Below, piece by piece: positions 9,438 through 18,991 of a stretch of 64,000 nucleotides of DNA. The first letter of the stretch is position 1; the number at the start of each line of letters is the position of its first letter. Under the pieces are notes generated by a model. The model had not been told where the DNA came from and made no database searches. It saw only the letters and a list, made by a program, of their open reading frames with translations. Source of the DNA: CAYZJB01 sp964478735 (GTDB taxonomy: Bacteria > CLD3 > SB21); assembly GCA_964478735.1 (NCBI GenBank), contig CAYZJB010000001.1:1-64000 (forward strand), read 5' to 3'. The translations under genes and the position numbers were made by a program.

Positions 9438-10505
9438 ATGGTGTACCGATTTTTGATTCGTCCGGTCTTGTTCCGGTTCGATCCCGAAGACGTTCACGAC
9501 TGGGTGAGCGAGCGTCTGATTTCCCACGCCGGTATGGTGACGCGGTGCCGCCGCTTTTTTTGTTACGAACACCACGCGCTGCATCAAAAAATATGGGGTA
9601 TAGAATTTCCCAATCCCGTGGGACTGGCGGCGGGGTTCGATAAATTGGCGCGCGGCGTTCGGCTCTGGCCGGATCTCGGGTTCGGTTTCGCGGAAATCGG
9701 GACGGTGACGGCCGTCGCCCAGGACGGCAATCCGAAACCGCGGCTTTTCCGATTGCTATCCGATCGAGCGTTGATCAACCGGTTCGGCTTCAACAATTCC
9801 GGCGCCGAGGCGACGGCGGCCGTGCTGAACCGTCAGATGAAAACGGGTATAAAAATTCCGATCGGCATCAACATCGGTAAATCGAAAATCACGGACCTCG
9901 ACAAAGCGGCCGACGATTACGCCGCGTCGTTTTCCCGGCTCTGGCCGTTTGCCGATTATTTCGTCGTCAACGTCAGCTCTCCCAACACGCCCAACCTGCG
10001 CCAACTGCAAGACCGGCCGCGGTTGACTGAAATCCTGTCGCGATTGACCGAAGCGAACAGGTCCGGAGGGAAACCGGTCCTGTTGAAGATCGCGCCCGAT
10101 CTGTCGTGGAGCCAGATCGACGACGTCGTGTCGGTCGTGAACGAATTCGAACTGACCGGCGTGGTGGCGACCAATACGACGGTGGACCGAACCGGGTTAC
10201 GTTCGCGCCTGTCCGGTGAAGCCGGCGGTCTCAGCGGGGCGCCGCTTCGTCAGCGTGCGACGGACATTATCCGGTACCTCTATCGCGCGCTCGACCGCAA
10301 TGTTGTGATCATCGGCGTGGGAGGTATTTTCAATTCAGCCGATGCATACGAAAAAATTCTCGCGGGCGCGTCGCTCGTTCAAATCTACACCGGTTTCGTG
10401 TACGAAGGTCCTTCCATTTGCCGATCGATCAACAAGGGGTTGGTGAAACGGCTGCGGGCCGACGGTTTTTCCAATCTTCGGGACGCGGTCGGCCAAAAAA
10501 CCTGA
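9438..10505 (+). CDS. pyrD: Dihydroorotate dehydrogenase (quinone), class 2
   Basis: A 355-residue class 2 dihydroorotate dehydrogenase, the membrane-associated flavoenzyme that oxidises dihydroorotate to orotate with quinone in pyrimidine synthesis. Visible signatures are the N-terminal helix pair (MVYRFLIRPVLFRFDPEDVHD), FPNPVGLAAGFDK, NRFGFNNSG, the substrate loop VNVSSPNTPNLRQLQ with the class 2 catalytic Ser, KIAPDL, NTT, GGLSGAPLR and the FMN phosphate-binding GVGGI and YTGFVYEGP. No PyrK partner is needed or present. It is divergent from the CPBP gene. Confidence 0.95.
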   Translation: MVYRFLIRPVLFRFDPEDVHDWVSERLISHAGMVTRCRRFFCYEHHALHQKIWGIEFPNPVGLAAGFDKLARGVRLWPDLGFGFAEIGTVTAVAQDGNPKPRLFRLLSDRALINRFGFNNSGAEATAAVLNRQMKTGIKIPIGINIGKSKITDLDKAADDYAASFSRLWPFADYFVVNVSSPNTPNLRQLQDRPRLTEILSRLTEANRSGGKPVLLKIAPDLSWSQIDDVVSVVNEFELTGVVATNTTVDRTGLRSRLSGEAGGLSGAPLRQRATDIIRYLYRALDRNVVIIGVGGIFNSADAYEKILAGASLVQIYTGFVYEGPSICRSINKGLVKRLRADGFSNLRDAVGQKT

Positions 10506-10557
10506 TCGGGATTGCCTTCGATATCGCTTCCGACGGCCTTCGGCAGTCATTTACCCT

Positions 10558-10586
10558 TTGAAATCCAATTGCATTTTAAGTAAGTT
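10558..10586 (+). promoter_or_regulatory. Possible promoter upstream of tamB
   Basis: TTGAAA (10558-10563), a 17-base spacer and TAAGTT (10581-10586) lie 28 bases before the tamB ATG. The -35 is good and the -10 weak, so this is tentative; tamB may also be read through from pyrD. Confidence 0.3.
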
Positions 10587-10613
10587 CATGTCCCACTACC
10601 TTGCTCGGAAAGT

Positions 10614-13600
10614 ATGAAGTTTGTCAAGATCCTGCGCTGGCTGCTGAAGTTTTTTCTCATCACCGGCATTTCCCTGATCGCGCTGTTTGCCCTCGTCCTG
10701 ATCGCACTCCAGACGCCTCCCGCCAAATCGTTGATCAAATCGATCGTCGTCGACCGTGTCAACGAACAGTTAAACGCACGGCTGACGATCGACGAACTCG
10801 ACGGCAACTTCCTGTCGTCGATCGACATTCGCGGCGTCCGGCTCGCGTTCGATGACACGACTCTCGTGTCGCTGGGTTCGATCTCGATCCGTTTTGACGC
10901 ACTCGCGGCGCTGGATCGCCGTATTCATATCGAGTCCGTGCACATCGATCGGCCGTATGCCAATGTCCATGTCGATACGGCCGGCGTTCTGAACCTCAGT
11001 CGTATCGCTAAACCGTCGCTGCCCAAACCGCCGGAACCCATCGATTCGACGGCAGAACCGCTCGGAGGATTTGCGCTGGAACTGGACGATTTTGTCATCG
11101 ACAGCGGACGGGTGGACGTCCGAACGCCGGGATTCAACGCCCGTATCGAGCGATTTGGAATGGAGTTGAACGCGGATGCCAATGCGGAATTTCAGAATGT
11201 CGCGCTTACGCATTTCGGGTTTGAGATCATTCGCGCGGTCGGAGACTCGTCCGATACGCTGCGGCTGAAAAACTTTTCGGTCATCGCGGGAGCGCATGCC
11301 TTGCCCCGGTCACCGGCTTACCGCGCAAGGCATCCGGAAGAAAAGGACAGTTTGTGGATCAAACTGGACGAACTGCACCTGCAGACGGATCGAACGGACC
11401 TGCGCATGCGCGCCGACGTTGCCCTGCCCGACAGTGCTGCCGGTCGATCCCTCGGATACGCGATGAACATCGCCGCTTCACCGATCCACCTCGGAGAAGT
11501 GCGTCGCGTCGTGCCGTTCGGCCTGTCGGCTTTGCGACGGATCGATTTTGAAACGGACATCCGTGGGGACGACAACAGCGTATTTCTTTCGAACCTGCGG
11601 GTCAAAACCGATGCGGGCTCGATCCGGGGTTATGCCGGAATCGATTTCGCCGACGGACCGCTCGGCTATCGTACCGAACTGAATTTTTCCAACGTCCAGG
11701 TCGGCGCTTTCCTGGATCGCCCGGATTTCAACGCCGTCCTCAACGGGCGTTTTTTTGCCGACGGCATCGGAACGAATCCCGACTCCCTGCAGTCCGACGT
11801 TTCGCTCAGCCTGGCGCACTCGACGTTTTTCGGCATCGTCATCGATACGTTCGACATCCGCTCCTATGTCCGCGACGGGATTGCCCACCTGACGCGCTTC
11901 GAGGGCCGAACCAGCGCGGGCGACTGGGATTGCGACGGCTTTTACCGGTTGCGGTCCGAAGAATACCATCTCGTCACGGATTTTCGGGGCATGAACGTGG
12001 CCGACTTCACGCTCAATCCCGCGCTGAAAAGTTCGATCAATTTGAAACTCGTCGTCGACGGTCAGGGATTGAACCCGCAGACGTCGACCACCCGGCTGTC
12101 GCTGGTATCGGAGTCGTCGACGATCTTCGACCGTACAATCGATAACGTCAGCATCCTGGGATCCAAACAACGGGACCGTATCGTCCTTGAGGATTTCCGG
12201 ATCGAGACGCCCGTCGTCGATCTCAATGTCGCCGGTTCCATCGGCCTGGATTCCACCGTCGACATGCATTATGCCGTCAAAACCCGCGACGTCGGTCTGC
12301 TCAAAAAATATACGGGACTGGATTCGCTCCTTCGTGACACCATCAATTTTGAAATGGAGTACAAGGGCGGTGTACGGGGGAGTTACCGTCAACTCGAAAC
12401 ATCGGGTGAATTGCGTCTTTCCCATTTTATTTTCGGCGATTTCAAAATCGATTCGGTTTTTTTCAGTTATTTCGTCGCCAACATTCTACCGGGCGAATTG
12501 AGCAAGGCGGTCGATTTTCGCTCCATCGACGAAACGATTTACGGCGACGTTTTCATTTACACGCGTACGGTCGACGCCGGTGGCACGACCCTTCGCGATT
12601 TTACGACGTCACTGACCAAGGAACGGCGCAAAACGTTGTTTGAAGTCAGCGGGTACCAGGATCAGACGGACGCGTACGCAAGCCTCAAGGGCAATCTCGT
12701 CATGCAGGACGAGAACCGGGGGGAACTGCAGCTGGATAATCTGTATCTTCGCATCGCGGGCCGCACGCTCCGAACGCGTGAAGTGAAACTCAACCTCGGC
12801 GGCGAGCCCGTCATCGATTCGACGTACGAGCGATGGAGCGAAGTCTGGGAAAATAGCCGGCCGGTTCAGCTTGCGTTTGACCTGCTTCATCAGCGATACG
12901 ACATCAAACAATTTTCGATGAACATCGGGTCGGGCGTGATGTCCGTGTTCGGCACGATCGACGTCAAGGGGGATCAGAATCTCGACGTCAAAATCAAAGA
13001 CCTCAATCTAGCGCGCGCCAACTCGGTCATCGGGTCGGGCGAATCGGTGGTCGAGGGGATCCTCAATCTGAACGCGAGCCTGAAAGGCAACTTTGAAAAA
13101 CCGATCATTCTCGCGGACTGGAACATTACGGACGGCAAAGCCACGCAGTTTACGTACGTCAATTTTCTCGGCAACGTTCAATATCTTAACCGCAAACTTC
13201 AGATGAACATGTCGCTCAATCAGAATGCAGACAAAACGCTGACGATGAGCGGATACCTGCCGATCGACCTGTCCTTCAAGGACGTACCGGATCGATTTCC
13301 CAACCGTCCGATCAATCTCATCGTTCACTCCGAAGGGATCGATCTGCGGTTTTTGCAGGCGTTTTTCGGAAGAGTGCTGACGCTTCAACGGGGAGAATTG
13401 AAAGTCGATCTGAAGGTCACGGGTAAAAGGGAAACGCCGAAACTCGAAGGAGAATTGAAAATTGAAGACGGGACCGTGACGTTTCCGAAAAGTACGCTCG
13501 GCCAGACGTTTCGGAACGCGCGTGTTTTTGTCAAACTGACGCCCGAGACGATCTTTGTCGACACCGTTTATCTGCAATCGGGGCGTGACGCGCGGTCCAA

Positions 13601-14750
13601 TCTCAAAGCGCGGGCGAAAATCAATCTGGCCGACCTGATGAAAAATTTCGACGTCTCCCGTCTCGATCAGATTTCCTACGACGCCTCGATCGCGTTCAAC
13701 GACTTTCAGCCCGTCAATACGAAATCGGAGACGGCGTATCTGCATTCCGCACACCTGACCGGTGACATGCAGGTGTCGGCGTCCTCGTTGTCATTTCCCG
13801 TGGTCAAAGGCGATCTGCAGATCCGCAATTCCGAGATCTGGGTCGTCGATCCGACGAAGGCCAAGGTCGTCACGACCGTTGCTTCGGGTAAGGGCAGCGC
13901 CGTGCAGGATGCCACGGCCGTCAACTATTATCGCAACCTCGATCTCGACGTCTCGATCAGTCTTCCGGATAACACCGAAAATGCGGTCAAGTCGGCGGAA
14001 ATGATTTTGTATCTGCTCGGCGACATCCAGGTTGTGAAGCCCTCCGGCAGCGATGATTTTTTCATCTCCGGAAACGTCAGTACCAAACCCGGCGGGAAAT
14101 ACGCCTACCTCAACGCGGCGTTTACGGTCGAAAAAGGCGACGTTATTTTTGCCGGTGAACCGGGCGTGAATCCGGAGTTGGACATCCTGGCGATCAAAAA
14201 ATTCACCTACACGGACGAAGACAAACAGGCGATACCGGCCACGGCGCAGATCCGCGTGACCGGCAAGCTGCTCAAGCCGGAAATTGCCATCACGGCCGTG
14301 CAGCGCGGTACTGACGATCCGATCGACGGATTGACGGAACCCGCGGACATCATTTCCTACATCGTGCTGGGCGTCAAGACGAGCGACCTGGCCAAAATCG
14401 GAGGACAGGCCGGCGACTTCGCCAAGGACGTCGCGATCAATCAGATCCTCAATGCCGTCGCGCGTCAGGGCGGATTTCAGAAACTCGAATACCAGTCGGG
14501 CGGTGACGGCCAGTCCGCCACGATCGCCGTGTCGAAGCAGATTTCCGAAACGGTCTCCGTTTCATTCGAAGGCGGGCTCGATGCCAATTCCGCGCAAAAT
14601 CTGACGTTGGAAATAGCCGCCGACTCGCTGGTTCCGGTTTTCCGATCTTGGAAGAAAACGATCGAATTCGAGTTTAAAAAACCGGGCCAGGACGCGACAA
14701 GCGATAAAGATATCATCAACGTGATTTTTTATTTGCGGAAAGAATACTGA
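10614..14750 (+). CDS. tamB: TamB-like translocation and assembly module protein (AsmA/DUF490 family)
   Basis: A 1378-residue envelope protein with a single N-terminal membrane anchor (about residues 8-33, LKFFLITGISLIALFALVLI), a very long repetitive beta-rich middle typical of AsmA/TamB beta-groove proteins, and a C-terminal DUF490 (TamB) domain of about 350 residues (PGGKYAYLNAAFTVEKGDV...). Family members span the periplasm and are implicated in phospholipid transport to, and protein assembly in, the outer membrane. No tamA lies next to it, but two Omp85-type barrels are encoded elsewhere in the window (25751 and 36330). It ends three bases before tatD, so the two are probably cotranscribed. 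Confidence 0.9.
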   Translation: MKFVKILRWLLKFFLITGISLIALFALVLIALQTPPAKSLIKSIVVDRVNEQLNARLTIDELDGNFLSSIDIRGVRLAFDDTTLVSLGSISIRFDALAALDRRIHIESVHIDRPYANVHVDTAGVLNLSRIAKPSLPKPPEPIDSTAEPLGGFALELDDFVIDSGRVDVRTPGFNARIERFGMELNADANAEFQNVALTHFGFEIIRAVGDSSDTLRLKNFSVIAGAHALPRSPAYRARHPEEKDSLWIKLDELHLQTDRTDLRMRADVALPDSAAGRSLGYAMNIAASPIHLGEVRRVVPFGLSALRRIDFETDIRGDDNSVFLSNLRVKTDAGSIRGYAGIDFADGPLGYRTELNFSNVQVGAFLDRPDFNAVLNGRFFADGIGTNPDSLQSDVSLSLAHSTFFGIVIDTFDIRSYVRDGIAHLTRFEGRTSAGDWDCDGFYRLRSEEYHLVTDFRGMNVADFTLNPALKSSINLKLVVDGQGLNPQTSTTRLSLVSESSTIFDRTIDNVSILGSKQRDRIVLEDFRIETPVVDLNVAGSIGLDSTVDMHYAVKTRDVGLLKKYTGLDSLLRDTINFEMEYKGGVRGSYRQLETSGELRLSHFIFGDFKIDSVFFSYFVANILPGELSKAVDFRSIDETIYGDVFIYTRTVDAGGTTLRDFTTSLTKERRKTLFEVSGYQDQTDAYASLKGNLVMQDENRGELQLDNLYLRIAGRTLRTREVKLNLGGEPVIDSTYERWSEVWENSRPVQLAFDLLHQRYDIKQFSMNIGSGVMSVFGTIDVKGDQNLDVKIKDLNLARANSVIGSGESVVEGILNLNASLKGNFEKPIILADWNITDGKATQFTYVNFLGNVQYLNRKLQMNMSLNQNADKTLTMSGYLPIDLSFKDVPDRFPNRPINLIVHSEGIDLRFLQAFFGRVLTLQRGELKVDLKVTGKRETPKLEGELKIEDGTVTFPKSTLGQTFRNARVFVKLTPETIFVDTVYLQSGRDARSNLKARAKINLADLMKNFDVSRLDQISYDASIAFNDFQPVNTKSETAYLHSAHLTGDMQVSASSLSFPVVKGDLQIRNSEIWVVDPTKAKVVTTVASGKGSAVQDATAVNYYRNLDLDVSISLPDNTENAVKSAEMILYLLGDIQVVKPSGSDDFFISGNVSTKPGGKYAYLNAAFTVEKGDVIFAGEPGVNPELDILAIKKFTYTDEDKQAIPATAQIRVTGKLLKPEIAITAVQRGTDDPIDGLTEPADIISYIVLGVKTSDLAKIGGQAGDFAKDVAINQILNAVARQGGFQKLEYQSGGDGQSATIAVSKQISETVSVSFEGGLDANSAQNLTLEIAADSLVPVFRSWKKTIEFEFKKPGQDATSDKDIINVIFYLRKEY

Positions 14751-14753
14751 TTT

Positions 14754-15524
14754 ATGATCGATACCCACGCGCATCTCGATGACGATGCGTTTGTCGAAGA
14801 CCGGGAGTCGGTGCTGACCAGAGCCTGGACAGCCGGTGTCGAGGCCGTGGTGAGTATCGGTACCGGCCGGGATAGCAGCCGTAACGTGGTGCGAATGGCG
14901 GAGGATTACCCGAAAATTTTTGCCGTCGTCGGTGTGCATCCGACAGCGGCGCAGGAACTCGACGATGCGGTGCTCGATGATCTCCGGCAGATGGCCCGAT
15001 CTCCCAACGTGGTCGGGATCGGAGAAACGGGGCTCGATTACTACTGGAAGACGTGTCCGCCGGACGTACAGCAGCAGGCGTTCCGGCGTTTGCTCCGTCT
15101 TGCCGTGGAAGTGAATAGACCCGTCGTCATCCATAATCGCGACGCGCACGACGACGTCTTGCGGATTCTCGAAGAAGAAAAAGCGCGGCACGATCGCCTT
15201 TACGGCATCATGCATTGTTTTTCCGGAGATGAATCGCAACTCCGCCGGTCGCTTGCCATCGGATTTTACATTAGCATCGCCGGTAACGTGACGTATAAAA
15301 AATCAACGTTACCATCCCTGATTCCTCTGATTCCCGACGACCGGATCCTGGCGGAAACCGACTCGCCATACCTGACGCCGGTTCCCCATCGTGGGAAACG
15401 GAACGAGCCGGCGCATATACTCCTGACGGTCACGAAATTGGCGGAATGCCGAAATGTTTCCGTCGACGTCATGTCCCGGTGTGTAGCTGAAAATGCCAGA
15501 CGGGTGTACGGTCTGGATATGTGA
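14754..15524 (+). CDS. tatD: TatD family metal-dependent hydrolase (DNase)
   Basis: A 256-residue TIM-barrel amidohydrolase. Metal-binding motifs are in order: DTHAHLDD (His5, His7), GETGLDYYW (Glu), PVVIHNRDA (His), MHCFSG (His) and AETDSPYLTPVPHRG (Asp). TatD/YcfH proteins act as 3'-5' exonucleases on DNA and also appear in D-aminoacyl-tRNA quality control. The length matches the family. It starts three bases after tamB. Confidence 0.93.
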   Translation: MIDTHAHLDDDAFVEDRESVLTRAWTAGVEAVVSIGTGRDSSRNVVRMAEDYPKIFAVVGVHPTAAQELDDAVLDDLRQMARSPNVVGIGETGLDYYWKTCPPDVQQQAFRRLLRLAVEVNRPVVIHNRDAHDDVLRILEEEKARHDRLYGIMHCFSGDESQLRRSLAIGFYISIAGNVTYKKSTLPSLIPLIPDDRILAETDSPYLTPVPHRGKRNEPAHILLTVTKLAECRNVSVDVMSRCVAENARRVYGLDM

Positions 15525-15693
15525 AAAAAATCGATCCAGTGTGAAAGTGGAATCCGATTTTTGAGCCGTAGGTTGATTGTTAATGCTTGTCTTAGCTCAG
15601 GTGAGCCGTACAGTAAGAATGGCACGATGGTTGTTATAGGATATGTGAATCAGTATTTTTTTATCACGATGAGCAGATAAAAAGGAAGATCAC

Positions 15694-17034
15694 ATGCGTT
15701 GGATATCGATAATTTTTATTGCCACTTCGGTTCACGCCCAGGAGATCGCCTCCATTGTTATCAGTGACACTCTGACGCTGGCGGAATGTGTCAGCATCGC
15801 GTTGCAGAATCAGCCTGCGCTCGGAGCGTCGCAAGGGGCCGTCATCACGGCGGAGTCGGAATTTACCCAGGTACGGTCGTCGTTTTTCCCGCAGGCTCAG
15901 TTCGAAGCGGGTGCGTTCATGACCAACACACCGCTGCAACATCCCAATATCATCGCGCCGACGCCGACCGTCGACACGGAATCGAAGACCCAGTTTATCC
16001 CCTCGCTCCGTCTTTCGATCAAACAGCCGATCTACGATTTCGGGCGTACGGCCAAGGCGTTGGAATCGAAACGGAAGTTGATCGAAGCTTCGGAACGTTC
16101 GCTCTCATCGACGGTAGACGATGTCATACTGAATGTGCATCTGGCCTATTACAATTATCTTCTTGCCCAGTCTGTCGTCAAAATTCAGGAAGACCGGGTG
16201 AACCAGGCCAAAAAACACCTTGAGCGCGCCTCTGGCTTTTTTGAGGTCGGCAAAATCCCCGAGTCGGAAGTCAGCAAAGCCGAACTGGAAGTGAGTAATG
16301 CACAGGTCGAGTTGATCAACGCGCGGGGAAAATCGCGATTGGCCAAAGTTAATCTGAACAACGCGATGGGCGTGACCGAAGTCGCCGAAAACCCTGGCGA
16401 TTATACACTGGTAGCCGACGTCGCCTATGAGCCGTTTACGGCGAATCTCAAGGAATCGATCGACCAGGCTCTGCTGGGTCGAGACGAACTGGCGGGCGCC
16501 GACCTCAAAATTCGGGCGTGGCGTTCCGCCCTGGCCGCGGCGAAAAGCCAGTACTGGCCCATCATCACCGCCAGCGCGGGTTTTGGACCGTACATCGTTT
16601 CCAGCGATCCCGCCAATCTTCTCGATAACTCTACCATAAAAGTAGGATATAACGTTGGCCTTAATTTTTCTTTTCCTATCTTTCAGGGACTGACGGTCCG
16701 GGCCGACATTGCGGAAGCGCTAGGCGGCATCCGGACGTCGACGGCACAATACAATGTCGTGCGTCAGAAGATCATTCAGGAAACACAGGAAAGATACTTC
16801 AGCGTCAAATATGCGGAAGAGCGGTACAAGGCGACGGAACACCTGGTCGAGCAGGGCGAACGAAATTTGCAGCTTGCGTCGGGACGATTTGAAACCGGCG
16901 TCGGCAGCGCGATCGAAATCAGCGATGCCAATCTTTCGCTGGCCAATGCCAAAATCGACCGCATTTCCGCGTTATATCAGTATCAGATGGAAGTAGACCG
17001 GTTTAACCGGACGATCGGACAACTACGAAAGTAA
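15694..17034 (+). CDS. TolC-family outer membrane efflux protein
   Basis: A 446-residue protein with a short signal peptide (MRWISIIFIATSVHA-Q) and the duplicated helical-hairpin plus strand pattern of TolC channels (SIKQPIYDFG and SFPIFQGLTVRADI are the two strand-entry segments). The ATG follows AAGGAAG. It is the first gene of a four-gene efflux operon with a membrane fusion protein, an ABC ATPase and a MacB-type permease, and would form the outer-membrane duct. The 169-base gap upstream contains a repeated TGAGCCGTA but no clear promoter. Confidence 0.92.
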   Translation: MRWISIIFIATSVHAQEIASIVISDTLTLAECVSIALQNQPALGASQGAVITAESEFTQVRSSFFPQAQFEAGAFMTNTPLQHPNIIAPTPTVDTESKTQFIPSLRLSIKQPIYDFGRTAKALESKRKLIEASERSLSSTVDDVILNVHLAYYNYLLAQSVVKIQEDRVNQAKKHLERASGFFEVGKIPESEVSKAELEVSNAQVELINARGKSRLAKVNLNNAMGVTEVAENPGDYTLVADVAYEPFTANLKESIDQALLGRDELAGADLKIRAWRSALAAAKSQYWPIITASAGFGPYIVSSDPANLLDNSTIKVGYNVGLNFSFPIFQGLTVRADIAEALGGIRTSTAQYNVVRQKIIQETQERYFSVKYAEERYKATEHLVEQGERNLQLASGRFETGVGSAIEISDANLSLANAKIDRISALYQYQMEVDRFNRTIGQLRK

Positions 17035-17045
17035 TGGAGTGATTG

Positions 17046-18191
17046 ATGTCGAAACGAAAACTGTGGGCATGGGCTGGAATAGCAGTGGTTGCGGCGATTC
17101 TCGCGTCCGTCTATCTGGGGTCGACCAATTCCGGGTTTCAATATAAGCTGGAGCCGATCGAAAAAGGCGATCTGGCCGTCGTGATTACGGCCACGGGTCG
17201 CGTCAACCCGGTCACGCGGGTTCAGGTGGGGACGCAAATTTCCGGTACGATTTCGAAGATCTATGCGGATTTCAATCAGAAAGTCACCCGAGGACAGGTT
17301 ATCGCGCAGATCGATCCGACGTTTCTGAATGCACAGTTGCAGGAGGCGGAAGCCAATCTTGAAAAAGCCAAAGCCCAGGTCGTGCAAATGAAAAAAACGC
17401 TCGAACGTGCGTCGGAATTGTTCGACCGCAAACTGATCTCGCAGGCGGAGAAGGACGAAGCGGTAACCAATTACGATCTGGCCGTGGCGCAGGAAAAACA
17501 GGCCCGGGCGGCTTACAACCGCGCGGAAGTATCGCTTCAATATACCAACATCGTTTCGCCGATCGACGGCGTGGTGATTTCCCGCAATGTTGACGTCGGC
17601 CAGACGGTGGCCGCGAGCCTTCAGGCGCCGATCCTTTTTTTGATCGCCAACGATCTGTCCAAAATCCAGGTCGAGGCAACGATCGGAGAGGTCGACATCG
17701 GCAAGGTCAAGGTCGGCCAGGAGGTGTCGTTTTACGTCGATGCCTATCCGGATGAAAAATTCAGCGGGCGGATCGGACAGGTCCGGCTACAACCGATCAC
17801 ACAGCAAAACGTCGTGAGTTATGAAGTGATCATCGACGTCGTCAACAAGGAAAACAAACTCTTGCCGGGCATGACGGCCAATATTTCCATCATCGTCGAC
17901 ACGCGCAGCGACGTCTTGAAAGTTCCAAATATGGCCCTGCGATATCAGCCGTCGCTGAGCAAATCGCAGTATCAGACGTACGTACAACTGTACGGCGATC
18001 GCTTCGATCTCAAAAACACGGCCATGGTATGGACGCTGGATGAAACATCGGAGTTGCTGCCCATTCCCGTGCAGCCGGGCATTACCGACGGACAGTTTAC
18101 GGAAGTGAACGGCGAAAAACTTCAGCCGGGGCTCCGAGTTATCACCGGCATTCAAACGGCTTCCGTCAAATCCATCGTGCCGGGACGCTGA
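17046..18191 (+). CDS. macA: Periplasmic adaptor (membrane fusion protein, MacA/HlyD type)
   Basis: A 381-residue efflux adaptor with an N-terminal membrane anchor (LWAWAGIAVVAAILASVYLG), split lipoyl halves (GRVNPVTRVQVGTQISGTIS and NIVSPIDGVVISRNVDVGQT), an alpha-helical hairpin between them (about 90-160) and beta-barrel/membrane-proximal domains. The ATG at 17046 has GGAG five bases upstream; the adjacent TTG at 17043 is less likely. It links the inner-membrane MacB-type transporter to the TolC-like channel. The gene symbol reflects family and operon context, not a demonstrated substrate. Confidence 0.9.
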   Translation: MSKRKLWAWAGIAVVAAILASVYLGSTNSGFQYKLEPIEKGDLAVVITATGRVNPVTRVQVGTQISGTISKIYADFNQKVTRGQVIAQIDPTFLNAQLQEAEANLEKAKAQVVQMKKTLERASELFDRKLISQAEKDEAVTNYDLAVAQEKQARAAYNRAEVSLQYTNIVSPIDGVVISRNVDVGQTVAASLQAPILFLIANDLSKIQVEATIGEVDIGKVKVGQEVSFYVDAYPDEKFSGRIGQVRLQPITQQNVVSYEVIIDVVNKENKLLPGMTANISIIVDTRSDVLKVPNMALRYQPSLSKSQYQTYVQLYGDRFDLKNTAMVWTLDETSELLPIPVQPGITDGQFTEVNGEKLQPGLRVITGIQTASVKSIVPGR

Positions 18192-18193
18192 TC

Positions 18194-18991
18194 ATGACCG
18201 AATCGAACGTGATGACGATGGCGACTCCGAGCGATTTGCTGAGTCCTCCGCTTATCGCCGTCAAAAACCTTAAAAAAATATACCGCATGGGCGAGGTCGA
18301 CGTCCTGGCGCTTCGGGGCGTGAGCCTCGAGATCCGAAAGGGCGAATTCGTTGCGATCATGGGGGCCTCCGGTTCGGGCAAATCGACCTTCATGAACATG
18401 CTCGGCTGCCTCGATTCCCCGACGTCGGGCGAGTATTTGCTGGACGGCGTTGCCGTGGCGATGATGAGTAAGACGGAAAAGGCGCATATCCGGAACCGTA
18501 AAATCGGTTTCGTCTTTCAGGGGTTCAATTTACTTTCCCGAACCTCGGCGCTCGAAAATGTCGAATTGCCGCTGCTGTATCAGGGTGTGCCGCCGAAAGA
18601 ACGGCGCGAGCGAGCGATGGCGGCGCTCAGGGCGGTCGGCCTGGACAAACGGTATGATCACAAACCCAACGAACTGTCGGGCGGTCAGCAGCAGCGCGTT
18701 GCGATTGCCCGCGCCCTGGGGTCGCAGCCGCAGGTCATCCTCGCCGATGAGCCGACGGGGAATCTGGATACCAAAACATCGATTGAAATTATGGCCATTT
18801 TTCAGCGTTTGAACGATGAAGGCATTACGATCGTGCTGGTGACCCATGAAACCGACATCGCGCAGTATGCCCGGCGCAACGTCGTGTTTCGTGACGGCCG
18901 GATCATCAAAGACATCATGGTGGAAACCCGGATGAATCCGGAAGAAGAAATGCGACGAGTACTCGCCACTTCAATCGTGGACAACGCCTGA
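18194..18991 (+). CDS. MacB/LolD-type ABC transporter ATP-binding protein
   Basis: A 265-residue nucleotide-binding subunit with Walker A GASGSGKST, Q-loop FVFQGFNLL, signature LSGGQQQR, Walker B VILADEPTGNLD and H-loop VTHE. The spacing and the NLLSRTSALENVELPLLYQGV segment are typical of the MacB/LolD/FtsE branch. Here the ATPase and permease are separate polypeptides, unlike E. coli MacB where they are fused. The stop overlaps the permease ATG (TGATG at 18989-18993). Confidence 0.94.
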   Translation: MTESNVMTMATPSDLLSPPLIAVKNLKKIYRMGEVDVLALRGVSLEIRKGEFVAIMGASGSGKSTFMNMLGCLDSPTSGEYLLDGVAVAMMSKTEKAHIRNRKIGFVFQGFNLLSRTSALENVELPLLYQGVPPKERRERAMAALRAVGLDKRYDHKPNELSGGQQQRVAIARALGSQPQVILADEPTGNLDTKTSIEIMAIFQRLNDEGITIVLVTHETDIAQYARRNVVFRDGRIIKDIMVETRMNPEEEMRRVLATSIVDNA